This document shows, in pieces, positions 19,316 to 27,566 of a stretch of 64,000 nucleotides of DNA. Source of the DNA: Candidatus Pelagibacter giovannonii. Its GTDB lineage: Bacteria > Pseudomonadota > Alphaproteobacteria > Pelagibacterales > Pelagibacteraceae. The stretch covers positions 744,001 to 808,000 of the forward strand of contig NZ_CP038852.1 in assembly GCF_012276695.1 (NCBI RefSeq), given 5' to 3'. Numbering within the stretch: position 1 is the stretch's first letter; every line of letters begins with the position of its first letter. The notes below the pieces were generated by a model. The model was not told the origin of the DNA, made no database searches, and was given only the letters and a program-made list of their open reading frames with translations. A program made the position numbers and the translations under genes.

Positions 19316-20171
19316 AAAAACTCCTAACAAAAAAGTAAGAAAAAAAGTCAAACCAAAGGTAGCTAAAAAGCCAACACTTTCTAAAGCTAAAGCTGTAAAA
19401 AAAAATATTTCAATTAAAAAAACTAAAACAAAAAAAGTAACTGCAACTAAAATTAAAAAAAATTTAAAAACAATTTCTAAAAAAGCTACTCCAGAAAAAG
19501 TAGAAATAAAAACTGATAATTTAAGAATTTCAAAAAGTAATGAAGTTAAACCTGAAATTAAAAAGGTAAAAAAGCAGGAAACAGAAAAAAGAGAATATAA
19601 AGTTAAGGATTACGTTGTTTATCCAAAACATGGTGTTGGCCAAATTATAGAATTTAAAAAAATTAACATTGGTGGAATTGATGTTGAAACTTATGTTCTT
19701 AAATTTGAAAAAGATAAAGCTAATGGTATGGTTCCCGTAAATAAGCAATCTCATCTTAGGCCTCTTGCAACAATAAATCAGGTCAATAAATGTATATCTA
19801 TTTTAAAAAGCAAGCCAAAAATTAAAAGATCTATGTGGAGTAGAAGAGCACAGGAATATGAAGCAAAGATTTCTTCAGGCAAAATCTATGAGCTTGCTGA
19901 AGTTGTTAGAGATTTAAATAAAGGTGATGATTTAATGGTTGACCAATCATACAGTGAAAGACAGTTGTTTGAAAAGGCTTATGAAAGAATTTTATCTGAA
20001 TTTCAAATAGTGATAGGTGTATCACTAGAAGACACACAAAAAAAATTAGATAAAGCATTAAAGAGAAACTTAGAGGGCCAAGCAAAAGCTATAGCTGCAC
20101 CAACAAAGATTAAAGAAACTGCTGTGGAACCTGACACAGACTCAGAGCCAATTAGCGATACTGAAGATTAA
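19257..20171 (+). CDS. carD: CarD/CdnL-family transcription regulator with a long lysine-rich tail
   Basis: A 304-residue protein. Residues 112 to about 175 ([17 protein letters not shown]...) are the RNA-polymerase-interacting Tudor-like domain of CarD/CdnL/TRCF, and the following helices (to about 265) match the CarD DNA-binding part that stabilises open promoters, notably at rRNA genes. Residues 1-79 contain no Asp or Glu and about 30 Lys, a histone-H1-like tail absent from compact family members of about 165 residues. ATG 19257 has AGGA very close; ATG 19272 is an alternative. Either way the gene overlaps fdxA by 44-59 bp. A terminator follows. Confidence 0.88.
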   Translation: MKNIKMKKTSTTNILAKIFKKTPNKKVRKKVKPKVAKKPTLSKAKAVKKNISIKKTKTKKVTATKIKKNLKTISKKATPEKVEIKTDNLRISKSNEVKPEIKKVKKQETEKREYKVKDYVVYPKHGVGQIIEFKKINIGGIDVETYVLKFEKDKANGMVPVNKQSHLRPLATINQVNKCISILKSKPKIKRSMWSRRAQEYEAKISSGKIYELAEVVRDLNKGDDLMVDQSYSERQLFEKAYERILSEFQIVIGVSLEDTQKKLDKALKRNLEGQAKAIAAPTKIKETAVEPDTDSEPISDTED

Positions 20172-20183
20172 AAATTGGGGCAA

Positions 20184-20228
20184 AAAAAAACGCCTCTCAC
20201 ACATAACGTTATGAGAAGCGTTTTTTGA
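20184..20228. terminator. Bidirectional intrinsic terminator between carD and the K/A-rich peptide gene
   Basis: AACGCCTCTCA pairs with TGAGAAGCGTT (one mismatch) around a self-complementary loop (CATAACGTTATG). The stem is followed by TTTTTT on the + strand and preceded by a run of nine A, which is a T-tract on the - strand, so it can stop both convergent transcripts. Confidence 0.88.
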
Positions 20229-20241
20229 AAAGTCTAAGATA

Positions 20242-20331
20242 CTATCTTTTTCTTTTCTTCGCTTTTTTAGCTTTTTTAGCTTTTTTCTTAGTTTTCTTTT
20301 TAGCTTTTTTAGCTTTTTTTCTTGTAGCCAT
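20242..20331 (-). CDS. 29-residue Lys/Ala-rich basic peptide
   Basis: A complete small gene: ATG (complement of 20329-20331), 29 sense codons, TAG. It starts MATRKKAKKAKKKTKKKAKK and has 17 Lys, 3 Arg, 6 Ala, 2 Thr and no acidic residue. The SD AGGGAG sits 7 bases before the ATG, far better than at most genes here. A TTGACA box, a 5' hairpin and a downstream terminator give it a full transcription unit of its own. Composition resembles histone-H1/AlgP-like tails, so nucleic-acid or ribosome binding is a fair guess, not shown. The repeated GCT-AAA-AAA codons could also arise by slippage. Confidence 0.7.
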   Translation of the reverse strand: MATRKKAKKAKKKTKKKAKKAKKAKKRKR

Positions 20332-20353
20332 CTTTAGCTCCCTGTTTAAGTTA

Positions 20354-20374
20354 AACGAATCAAAGTGATTCGTT
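20354..20374 (-). promoter_or_regulatory. 5' leader hairpin of the K/A-rich peptide gene
   Basis: AACGAATCA and TGATTCGTT form a perfect 9-bp inverted repeat with a 3-base loop. It lies 12 bases upstream of the SD and, by the predicted promoter, within a few bases of the transcript 5' end. No T-tract follows, so it is not a terminator; an mRNA-stabilising 5' hairpin or a repressor site are the options. Confidence 0.6.
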
Positions 20375-20383
20375 GTTAAGTTA

Positions 20384-20412
20384 TTTTTATTTTTTTATAC
20401 AAGTGATGTCAA
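20384..20412 (-). promoter_or_regulatory. Predicted sigma-70 promoter of the K/A-rich peptide gene
   Basis: On the - strand TTGACA (20412-20407) is a perfect -35, followed after 17 bases by TAAAAA (20389-20384), a four-of-six -10. Transcription would begin near 20377, just ahead of the hairpin at 20354-20374. Confidence 0.5.
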
Positions 20413-20526
20413 TTCATTAATTAATTAGCAAATTTCAAATTTATTTTTTAAAAAAAAGTTTTTTTTATCTTTTTGATATGTAAAAAACATTAACGTTTAT
20501 GCGACTTATAAAGTCTTTTATAAAAA

Positions 20527-22233
20527 TTAATTAAAAAGTTTTTCTAACTCATTTTGATAAGTTTTTACAATTTTATATCTTTTTAATTTCAAAGTAGGTG
20601 TCATCATATTATTTTCAATTGTAAATTGATTTTTAATTACAAAAAACTTTTTTATTTTTTCTATTTTGCTTAAATTTTTATTTATTTTTTCTATTTCTAT
20701 TTTAATTTCTTTATTCTTTATATTTTTATATTCTGAACTTAAAACAATTAGACAAACTAGGTAAGGTTTATTATCACCATAAACCAAACTTTGCTCTATG
20801 AAATTAGATTTATTTAAATCACTCTCTATTTTGATTGGAGAAATATTATCTCCACCTGGAGTTATAATTATATCTTTTTTTCTATCTGTTATTTTTAAAA
20901 ATTCACCATCAAACTCTCCTATATCACCTGTAGATAACCATCCATTCTTTAAAACTTTATTTGTTTCTTCTTCATTATTCCAGTAACCTAACATAACATT
21001 TTCTCCTTTAACCAGAATCTCACCATCATTTTCAATTTTAACTAAATTTCCCCTAAAAGGTTTGCCCACAGTTTCTACTCTAATTTCATTAATAGAATTG
21101 CAGCTTACCACCGGAGATGTTTCCGTTAATCCGTACCCTTGTAGTGTTGGGAGACCAATTGCATTTAAAAAATAACCCACTTCTTTGTCTAATGCTCCTC
21201 CTCCTGATATGAATGCTTTTAAATTTCCACCAAATTGTTCTTTGATTTTCTTTCTTACCAAAAGATCACAAACAAAATTGATTAAACTTTCTATTAATGA
21301 AAATTGCTCTCTATTTAATTTCTTATTTCCAAGTTTGATAGTTTGATTGATTAAGAATTTTTTTATTCCTGTAGCTTTACTAAAATTAGTATTTATTTTT
21401 TGATGTAAATTTTGATAAAATCTAGGCACGGCCGTCATTATCTCTGGAGAGCAATTTCCCATATCTTTTATAAGTTTTTCTATACTCTCGGCATAGAATA
21501 CCTGTGCTCCCACAACTATTTGGACAAACTGGACTGTATGCTCGTATGAATGAGAAAGGGGTAGCCAAGTCAAAAATTTAGGATTTTTAGAAATAAACTC
21601 TTTTAATAAACCAAGTGCTCCTTCGCAATTGTTTAAAATTCCACCATGGCTTAATACAACACCTTTTGGATTTCCTTGGGTACCGGATGTATAAATTATA
21701 CAAGCAACATCTTTTCTTTGAATTTTTAATTCAGAAAAATTTAAAGAACTAAAGCTTTTATTCGCAAAGATTTGATTAATACTTACATGAAGTTCTTGGT
21801 CAAACTCTTCAATTACATCAAAAAAAATTATTTTTTTTATAAATTTTTTTTTAGGTATAATATTTTTTACTTTTAAATACTGCGTCTTATCAGAAATGAT
21901 TAAAACAGTCGGCTTACAATCATCAATTATATACTCGTAGTCTCTTTCTATATAAGTTGTGTAAGCCGGAACTGTTATGCCTCCTGAAAGCATAATAGAT
22001 AAATCTGATATCATCCATTCAGGTCTATTTTCTGATATTAGCAAACATCTATCACCTTTTTTTATATATTTTGATATTTCCTCAGAAAGTTTAATGACAT
22101 TTGAATATACATCCTCCCAAGAATACCTTTTTTCAACTTCTTTTAAGGACTGCAAAAACACACTTGTTTTATCTTGTTTTAGATATTGATTATAAAATAG
22201 TTCTAATAAATTATTAACTTTGTTTATTTCCAT
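20527..22233 (-). CDS. AMP-dependent long-chain acyl-CoA synthetase
   Basis: A 568-residue ANL-superfamily enzyme that activates a fatty acid to acyl-AMP and then acyl-CoA. The P-loop YTSGTQGNPKG lies near residues 182-192, the GYGLTETSP adenine-binding motif near 370, and STGDIG with DRKKD in the C-terminal hinge. It is of the FadD/long-chain type (FACL, LC-FACS-like) by length and motifs, but chain length is not predictable. No beta-oxidation genes adjoin it; the fatty acid may be used for lipid synthesis. The gene follows the tRNA-Leu gene on the same strand, 8 bases away. Confidence 0.88.
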   Translation of the reverse strand: MEINKVNNLLELFYNQYLKQDKTSVFLQSLKEVEKRYSWEDVYSNVIKLSEEISKYIKKGDRCLLISENRPEWMISDLSIMLSGGITVPAYTTYIERDYEYIIDDCKPTVLIISDKTQYLKVKNIIPKKKFIKKIIFFDVIEEFDQELHVSINQIFANKSFSSLNFSELKIQRKDVACIIYTSGTQGNPKGVVLSHGGILNNCEGALGLLKEFISKNPKFLTWLPLSHSYEHTVQFVQIVVGAQVFYAESIEKLIKDMGNCSPEIMTAVPRFYQNLHQKINTNFSKATGIKKFLINQTIKLGNKKLNREQFSLIESLINFVCDLLVRKKIKEQFGGNLKAFISGGGALDKEVGYFLNAIGLPTLQGYGLTETSPVVSCNSINEIRVETVGKPFRGNLVKIENDGEILVKGENVMLGYWNNEEETNKVLKNGWLSTGDIGEFDGEFLKITDRKKDIIITPGGDNISPIKIESDLNKSNFIEQSLVYGDNKPYLVCLIVLSSEYKNIKNKEIKIEIEKINKNLSKIEKIKKFFVIKNQFTIENNMMTPTLKLKRYKIVKTYQNELEKLFN

Positions 22234-22240
22234 ACAATAT

Positions 22241-22325
22241 TGGTGGGCGAAGAGAGAATCGAACTCTCACTTCTTGCGAAACACGATTTTGAGTCGTGCG
22301 CGTCTACCAGTTCCGCCACTCGCCC
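22241..22325 (-). tRNA. tRNA-Leu (anticodon CAA)
   Basis: An 85-base class II tRNA with a long variable arm. Acceptor GGGCGAG pairs with TTCGCCC (one G-T), the anticodon stem CACGA/TCGTG encloses loop CTCAAAA with anticodon CAA for UUG, and the T arm has GTTCGATTC. The 3' CCA is encoded at 22241-22243. Confidence 0.96.
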
Positions 22326-22337
22326 TTTGTTTTCCCT

Positions 22338-22343
22338 ATTATA
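22338..22343 (-). promoter_or_regulatory. Likely -10 box of the tRNA-Leu gene
   Basis: A perfect TATAAT on the - strand lies 12 bases before the tRNA 5' end, in the 70-bp divergent spacer shared with yqaA. The matching -35 is weak. Confidence 0.5.
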
Positions 22344-22395
22344 ACTATAAAATTAAATAGTATAAGAACATAATTTATATTAAAAACAAAAAAAA

Positions 22396-22992
22396 ATGCT
22401 TAATGAATTATATCAGAAAACTTTAAAACTTGCCTCTCATAAGAGGTCAAATACTTATCTTGCAATTTTATCTTTTACTGAAAGTTCTTTTTTTCCAATC
22501 CCTCCTGACGTTATGATTGCTCCAATGGTTATTGCAAAAAAAAATGATTATTTAAAAATTTTTTTAATAGCTACTTTATTTTCTTCACTTGGAGGTATCC
22601 TTGGATATTTCATTGGATCTTATTTTTTTGATATTGGAATGATTGTAATAGAATTTTATAATTATGAAGAAAAGGTAATTAATCTTAAAAATAACTTGTC
22701 TGAAGGAAGTGGTCTTTATGTATGGCTTGCTACTTTATTTCTTGCTGGATTTACACCTTTGCCTTTCAAAGTATTCACAATAACTAGTGGCATGATTGGT
22801 TTTAATTTGCCTATATTTTTCATTATTTGTTTATTTTCTAGAGGGTTGAGATTTTTTATCGTCTCATACCTATCATATAAATTTGGTGATATTTTTAACA
22901 AATTTATGAAAACTGATGCTTCAAAATGGTTCACAATTTTGGGGATTATAATTGTATTAATTTTTGCCCTAATATATTTTGTAATTAAATAG
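22396..22992 (+). CDS. YqaA/DedA-family membrane protein
   Basis: A 198-residue polytopic protein of the SNARE-associated/DedA superfamily, YqaA branch. The signature ESSFFPIPPDVMIAPM (about residues 29-44) contains the re-entrant-loop proline pattern E-x-x-x-x-PxPxD of the family, followed by GGILGYFIG and a second re-entrant-like LAGFTPLPFKVFTI. DedA proteins are linked to lipid (undecaprenyl phosphate) flipping and membrane homeostasis; the YqaA branch is not well defined. It is followed 6 bases later by dsbB. Confidence 0.85.
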   Translation: MLNELYQKTLKLASHKRSNTYLAILSFTESSFFPIPPDVMIAPMVIAKKNDYLKIFLIATLFSSLGGILGYFIGSYFFDIGMIVIEFYNYEEKVINLKNNLSEGSGLYVWLATLFLAGFTPLPFKVFTITSGMIGFNLPIFFIICLFSRGLRFFIVSYLSYKFGDIFNKFMKTDASKWFTILGIIIVLIFALIYFVIK

Positions 22993-22998
22993 TTAAAC

Positions 22999-23478
22999 AT
23001 GATTAACCGAAAAACTACTTTTCATCTTATATTATTATTCAGTATTTTTGCTCTTTCAGCAGCCTATTTTATTGAATATATTTTAGGTCATCAACCTTGT
23101 AATCTTTGTTTAATTGAAAGAATACCTTATATCGTTTCAATAGTTATAATTTTACTTTTTATTTTTATTCAAAAGTTTGAAAGATTTTTTTTAATAATTT
23201 TAAGCATTACATTCATTATAGCGCTTGTTATATCCTTTTATCATTTTGGAATAGAACAAGGTTTCATAAAAGAGTCATTAGTTTGTGACTTAAATTCTAA
23301 CAATGCTGATTTGACTAAAGAAGCACTCTTAAATCAACTACAAAAGGTCACAGTTAGCTGTAAAGATGCAACTTTTAGAATTTTGGGTTTTTCTCTTGCT
23401 ACAATAAATATTTTTATCTCTTTAATAATTGCAACTATAACTATAAAGCTTTTTTTAACTTATGAAAAAAACAAATAA
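22999..23478 (+). CDS. dsbB: Disulfide bond formation protein B
   Basis: A 159-residue inner-membrane quinone reductase that reoxidises periplasmic DsbA. Four hydrophobic helices and two periplasmic redox pairs are visible: Cys34/Cys37 in QPCNLCLIERIPY (the DsbB signature) and Cys96/Cys121 in the second loop. It needs ubiquinone, and the next gene, coq7, overlaps it by 17 bp and makes ubiquinone, a sensible functional pairing. No dsbA is in the window. Confidence 0.93.
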   Translation: MINRKTTFHLILLFSIFALSAAYFIEYILGHQPCNLCLIERIPYIVSIVIILLFIFIQKFERFFLIILSITFIIALVISFYHFGIEQGFIKESLVCDLNSNNADLTKEALLNQLQKVTVSCKDATFRILGFSLATINIFISLIIATITIKLFLTYEKNK

Positions 23479-23995
23479 AGAAAAAGTAAAAGAATTTATT
23501 CGAGTTGATCATGCAGGTGAACGAGGAGCAGTAAAGATTTATGAAGGTCAATTACTAGCTCTTAACACATTTGTTAAAGATGAAATTCTAAAAAAGAAAA
23601 TTGAAGAAATGAAAATTCACGAAAAAGAACATTGTGAATATTTTGAAAATGAAATTAAAAAAAGAAATATAAAACCAACAAAATTTTTACCTTTGTGGGA
23701 TTTACTTGGTGTTGGACTTGGTTTTGGTTCAACAATCTTAGGGAAGAAAGCTGCTATGCTATGCACCGCTTCAGTAGAAGAAGTAATTGACGAACATTAT
23801 TTAGATCAAATTAATGCATTAGAAAATGATGAAAAAAAATTAAAAGAAAAAATAATTAAGTTTAGGGAAGATGAATTACATCACAAGGATATAGCTTATA
23901 AAGAAGGTGCAACTAAAAAAGGAATGTATTCTATTTTAGATAAATTGATTAAAACTGGATCAAAAATTGCTATTAATATTTCTGAAAAAATATAA
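23462..23995 (+). CDS. coq7: Demethoxyubiquinone hydroxylase
   Basis: A 177-residue diiron monooxygenase of the Coq7/UbiF-alternative family for the penultimate ring hydroxylation of ubiquinone. Iron ligands are in place: Glu20 in RVDHAGERGA, the ExxH motif Glu54-His57, a second VEEVIDEHY helix and the final ELHHKD (ExxH-type) motif. N- and C-terminal helices are amphipathic, as in membrane-associated Coq7. It overlaps dsbB by 17 bp in another frame and meets the convergent HNH gene end to end with no spacer. Confidence 0.94.
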   Translation: MKKTNKEKVKEFIRVDHAGERGAVKIYEGQLLALNTFVKDEILKKKIEEMKIHEKEHCEYFENEIKKRNIKPTKFLPLWDLLGVGLGFGSTILGKKAAMLCTASVEEVIDEHYLDQINALENDEKKLKEKIIKFREDELHHKDIAYKEGATKKGMYSILDKLIKTGSKIAINISEKI

Positions 23996-24562
23996 TTAAG
24001 CTTCTAACTCAACATCCCAATACAAATAATCCATCCAACTCTTGTGTAGGAAATTTGGTGGGAAATTTTTACCATTTTTATGTAGGTCTTCTGTAGATGG
24101 TTGATATGGCTCTTGATTTAAGCTCATATCCAAATTTTTTAATAATCTTCCACCTTTTTTTACATTGCATGAAGAACAAGCAGTTACAACATTATCCCAG
24201 TTAGTTTGTCCACCTTTAGATCTTGGAAGTAAATGGTCAAAAGTAAGATCTTCACCACTCCCACAGTATTGACATGAAAATTTATCTCTTAAAAAAACAT
24301 TAAATCTAGTGAAGCTAGGATTAGACTGTGGTTTTATAAAACTTTTTAAAGCAATAACACTTGGTAATCTCATATTAAATGATGGACTTCTAATAATTCT
24401 GTCATAATTACTAACTATAGTAACTCTATCTAAAAAAACAGATTTTATAGAATCTTGCCAGCTCCATAAAGACAATGGATAATAGCTTAAAGGCCTATAA
24501 TCAGCATTTAAGACTAATGCAGGACATTTCTCTAGAGACAAGCTTTGATCATTAAAAATCAT
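23996..24562 (-). CDS. HNH endonuclease-domain protein
   Basis: A 188-residue protein with a C-terminal HNH domain: CQYCG ... DHLLPRSKGG ... WDNVVTACSSCNVKKGG, holding the two Zn-binding CxxC pairs and the beta-beta-alpha metal finger. The N-terminal 90 residues (LNADYRPLSYYPLSLWSWQDSI) match a stand-alone, chromosomally conserved HNH family common in alphaproteobacteria and cyanobacteria, not a mobile intron nuclease. The role (repair or recombination) is not established. Confidence 0.85.
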   Translation of the reverse strand: MIFNDQSLSLEKCPALVLNADYRPLSYYPLSLWSWQDSIKSVFLDRVTIVSNYDRIIRSPSFNMRLPSVIALKSFIKPQSNPSFTRFNVFLRDKFSCQYCGSGEDLTFDHLLPRSKGGQTNWDNVVTACSSCNVKKGGRLLKNLDMSLNQEPYQPSTEDLHKNGKNFPPNFLHKSWMDYLYWDVELEA

Positions 24563-24613
24563 TATAAAAAATTCTAACTGAAAAAAATTAATTTATCAAT
24601 AAATAGTATTTAA

Positions 24614-25270
24614 TTATATTTGAAAATTATTTTTAATATAATTTAAAGCTGCACTTGATGCTTCAATAGGAATATGATGATCGCAATTCTCTATCATTTT
24701 TATTTCAATTTCAATATTATTTCTAATTAAAAAATCTTTTGCATCTAACAAAAATGTTGGTGACACAACTGCGTCTTGATCGCCATGTATCAAAAGCATT
24801 TTAGTGGTAGAAGATTTTCTTTTGCTAAGATCATCTTGATTTATTATTTTACCAGAAAAACCAACAATACAATTATAATTTTGATTAGCGGTCAAACCTA
24901 AATTAATAGACATCATGCATCCTTGACTAAATCCTGACAAGCAAATTTGAGAGTTTTTAAGGTTATACTTGCTTTTAACTTCTTCAATATATTTTTGAAG
25001 TTTACTTTCTGCTTTTTTAGATTCTTCTAGAATATAAATTGGATCATCTTTGGTTAAATCAAACCATTGAAAACCTACCGGGTTAATTTTACATTTTTCG
25101 TGACCATCTGGACATAAAAAAATAGTATTAGGCAGAAATCTTTTCCAATTTAAGGTCAACATACTTATGTCTTTCCCATCACCACCATAGCCATGAAGTA
25201 AAATAATAGCATTATTAATTGGTATATCTTTTTCTGGCTTAATGATTGTGGTTGATAGACAAAGTGTCAT
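24614..25270 (-). CDS. Carboxylesterase/phospholipase-family alpha/beta hydrolase
   Basis: A 218-residue serine hydrolase of the YpfH/LYPLA (Abhydrolase_2) family. The family motif LHGYGGDGKDI forms the oxyanion region, GFSQGCM gives the nucleophilic Ser, HGDQDAVV the Asp and CDHHIP the His. Relatives are cytosolic carboxylesterases acting on short acyl esters or lysophospholipids. It is unrelated in detail to the hydrolase at 236. It stands divergent from the HIG1 gene with a 49-bp gap. Confidence 0.88.
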   Translation of the reverse strand: MTLCLSTTIIKPEKDIPINNAIILLHGYGGDGKDISMLTLNWKRFLPNTIFLCPDGHEKCKINPVGFQWFDLTKDDPIYILEESKKAESKLQKYIEEVKSKYNLKNSQICLSGFSQGCMMSINLGLTANQNYNCIVGFSGKIINQDDLSKRKSSTTKMLLIHGDQDAVVSPTFLLDAKDFLIRNNIEIEIKMIENCDHHIPIEASSAALNYIKNNFQI

Positions 25271-25319
25271 AGATGTTTTATTATGTTTTTTTTATTAGAA
25301 ATCATTCTACAATAGTTTT

Positions 25320-25523
25320 ATGATAACAGGAACATTAGTTAAGATTTTAGGTATTGTACTTTTAATAGTTGTGGCAGTTGTCTTGCTGTTAGGGATTGGA
25401 ACCTTATTCAAGGGCGGCGAAGCTAGTAAAAAATATTCAAATAAATTAATGCAGTTAAGAGTGTTGCTTCAATTTATTGCTATAGTAGTGTTGGTCAGTT
25501 TTGCTTATTTCTTTAAAGACTAG
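25320..25523 (+). CDS. HIG1-domain twin-transmembrane protein
   Basis: A 67-residue protein with two hydrophobic helices (about 5-28 and 47-64) joined by a polar loop GGEASKKYSNKLMQLRVLLQ. The loop's N-x-L-M-x-x-R-V-x-x-Q pattern is the HIG_1_N signature. Mitochondrial relatives (Rcf1/HIGD) assist cytochrome oxidase assembly; bacterial ones are found in alphaproteobacteria, where the role is inferred by analogy. Its last four bases overlap the convergent thioredoxin-like gene. Confidence 0.82.
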   Translation: MITGTLVKILGIVLLIVVAVVLLLGIGTLFKGGEASKKYSNKLMQLRVLLQFIAIVVLVSFAYFFKD

Positions 25524-26035
25524 TCGTATTGTTTTAACCAATTAATAAACTCTAGGTTATTAAAATCAATAGATCCCATAATACGACCAAACTCTTCTCC
25601 TTTTTTATTAAATAAAATAGTTGTGGGAACCCCTCTTAAAGAAAATTTTTTAGCTAGAGTAATTGGTGCATCAAAATATATCTCTAGATTTTGAATACCT
25701 ATTTCTTTAAAAAAAGAGTTTGATTTAGAGAGATTTTCTTGGCCAATATTGATAGGAAAAATTTTTAAATTATCAAAGTCACTATTTGATTGTAAATCAT
25801 CTAGAGATGGCATCTCCTCTCTACAAGGAGCACACCAGGTAGCCCAAAAATTTAATATTAACAATTTTCCTCTAAAATCATCTAAATTTATATCGTAATC
25901 GTTTGAATCCTTAAAAAATACTTCCTCATATATTTTTGGATTTTTTAATATAACTAAATTTTTTATATTAGGTTTTTCTAAAGCATAACCAATGTTGGAG
26001 GTTATTAGGTAGATAAATATTAATAATAATTTCAT
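25520..26035 (-). CDS. TlpA-like periplasmic thiol-disulfide oxidoreductase
   Basis: A 171-residue thioredoxin-fold protein. Residues 1-18 are a signal peptide (Lys2, hydrophobic core). The active site WATWCAPC gives Cys68/Cys71, and the cis-proline loop is RGVPTTILF. The length and AhpC/TSA-Redoxin character fit the TlpA/ResA/CcmG group that reduces apocytochrome c or the CuA centre. No cytochrome maturation gene is adjacent, so the precise client is open. Confidence 0.88.
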   Translation of the reverse strand: MKLLLIFIYLITSNIGYALEKPNIKNLVILKNPKIYEEVFFKDSNDYDINLDDFRGKLLILNFWATWCAPCREEMPSLDDLQSNSDFDNLKIFPINIGQENLSKSNSFFKEIGIQNLEIYFDAPITLAKKFSLRGVPTTILFNKKGEEFGRIMGSIDFNNLEFINWLKQYD

Positions 26036-26059
26036 ACTAAATATGTATAATTAATTATC

Positions 26060-27448
26060 ATGGTAAAAAATAAAAACAATACGGCAATATGGGGATCAAG
26101 AATAAAGAAAGATACCTCAACTTTATTTCAAAAAGTTGGTAATTCAATAGATATAGATAAAAAGCTTTTTCAAGAAGATATTTTAGGATCAATTGCGCAT
26201 GTTGAGATGTTATTTAGACAAAAAATTATTTCTTTTAAAATTAAAAATAAAATAATTTTTGGACTTAATAAAATTGAGAAAGAAATTTTAAAAAATAAAT
26301 TTGATTATAACAGAAAGTATGAAGATATTCATATGAATATTGAAAAAAGATTATTTCAAATTATAGGAGAAGAAGCCGGATATGTACACACGGCTAGATC
26401 TAGAAATGATCAGGTGATTACAGATTTTAAAATGTGGACGACTTCAGCAACTAAAGAAATTAATAGAAATCTAGACAATATTATTAAGACCATTCTCAAA
26501 ATTTCAGAAAAAAATATTGAAACCATAATGCCTGGATTTACACATTTAAAAAATGCACAAGCAGTGTCTTTTGCTCATTATTTAATGTCTTATGTAGAAA
26601 TGTTTAATAGGGACAAAAAAAGATTTACCTATAATTTAGAAAGTTTATCAGAGAGTCCGCTGGGTGTTGCTGCCTTAACGGGTACTTCTTTTAATATTGA
26701 TAGAAATTTTACTTCAAAAAAACTAGGATTTAAAAGACCAACGAATAATTCAATTGATACTGTTGCAGATAGAGATTTTGTTTTGGATTTTTTATATAGT
26801 GCTTCTGTTTGTTCGATGCATATTTCAAGAATTGCTGAAGAGCTTATTATTTGGAACTCTGATGGTTTCAACTTAATTACACTTTCTGACAAAGTAGTAA
26901 CTGGTTCTTCAATAATGCCTCAAAAGAAAAATCCTGATTTATTAGAATATTTAAGAGGTAAAACCGGAATAGTTTATGGAAATTTGTTTTCAATGCTGAC
27001 AATTCTAAAGGGACTTCCCATATCTTATTTTAAAGATCTTCAAGATGACAAGGAAATACTCTTTAAGTCTAATGAAATACTTAATAATAGTATTGCTATC
27101 CTAAATGAGGTTTTAAAAAATCTAAAACCTAATAAACAACAAATGTTAGACCTTGCTAACTCAGGATATATTACGGCTACTGACTTAGCTGACTATCTTG
27201 TTAAAAATCACTCAATGCCGTTTAGAAAAGCATACCAAACCACTACTTCTATTGTGAATTATGCTGAAAAGAAAAAGAAAAAATTGAATGAATTAAATAT
27301 TGATGAGCTAAAGAAAATTGAACCAAAGCTCACAATTGAAGTTTTAAAGATTTTTAATGTAAAAAACTCTGTAAACTCTAAAAAATCTTACGGTGGAACG
27401 TCTTTTGATAATATTAAAAAAATGATAATGAAATATAAAAAAGTTTAA
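26060..27448 (+). CDS. argH: Argininosuccinate lyase
   Basis: A 462-residue fumarase/aspartase-superfamily enzyme that splits argininosuccinate to arginine and fumarate. The signature GSSIMPQKKNPD (about residues 283-294) holds the catalytic Ser, and HTARSRNDQV and TGSSIMP loops are intact. It is followed after one base by the LptM-like lipoprotein gene and then lysA, the usual alphaproteobacterial order. It starts 24 bp from the divergent tlpA-like gene. Confidence 0.97.
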   Translation: MVKNKNNTAIWGSRIKKDTSTLFQKVGNSIDIDKKLFQEDILGSIAHVEMLFRQKIISFKIKNKIIFGLNKIEKEILKNKFDYNRKYEDIHMNIEKRLFQIIGEEAGYVHTARSRNDQVITDFKMWTTSATKEINRNLDNIIKTILKISEKNIETIMPGFTHLKNAQAVSFAHYLMSYVEMFNRDKKRFTYNLESLSESPLGVAALTGTSFNIDRNFTSKKLGFKRPTNNSIDTVADRDFVLDFLYSASVCSMHISRIAEELIIWNSDGFNLITLSDKVVTGSSIMPQKKNPDLLEYLRGKTGIVYGNLFSMLTILKGLPISYFKDLQDDKEILFKSNEILNNSIAILNEVLKNLKPNKQQMLDLANSGYITATDLADYLVKNHSMPFRKAYQTTTSIVNYAEKKKKKLNELNIDELKKIEPKLTIEVLKIFNVKNSVNSKKSYGGTSFDNIKKMIMKYKKV

Positions 27449-27449
27449 A

Positions 27450-27566
27450 ATGATAAAAAAAATAATTTTAATTACTATATTTTGTTCTTTCTTATTTTCG
27501 TGTGGAAAAAAGGGAGATCCTCAATATGATGGAAATGAAATGGTTTTTCCTAAGTCAGTAGATTGA
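27450..27566 (+). CDS. LptM/YifL-like small lipoprotein
   Basis: A 38-codon gene between argH and lysA. The product has a basic start (MIKK), a hydrophobic stretch and the lipobox LFSC at residues 15-18, then GKKGDP, the conserved CGxKGP/CGKKGDP motif after the lipidated Cys in the YifL/LptM (LPAM_5) family. E. coli LptM helps mature the LPS translocon LptD. The argH-lipoprotein-lysA order is common in alphaproteobacteria. The stop TGA shares one base with the lysA ATG, so translation is coupled. It is too short for most gene finders. Confidence 0.87.
   Translation: MIKKIILITIFCSFLFSCGKKGDPQYDGNEMVFPKSVD

Noticed and set aside
20242..20331. K/A-rich peptide as random shadow of an A-rich tract
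   Set aside because: SD, promoter, hairpin and terminator are all in register; kept as a feature with moderate confidence.
23996..24562. HNH gene as a homing endonuclease or mobile element
   Set aside because: No intron or intein context, composition equals neighbours, and the family is chromosomally conserved.
236..25270. The two alpha/beta hydrolases as recent duplicates
   Set aside because: Their motifs belong to different subfamilies (GSSMG versus GFSQG) and alignment is poor by eye.
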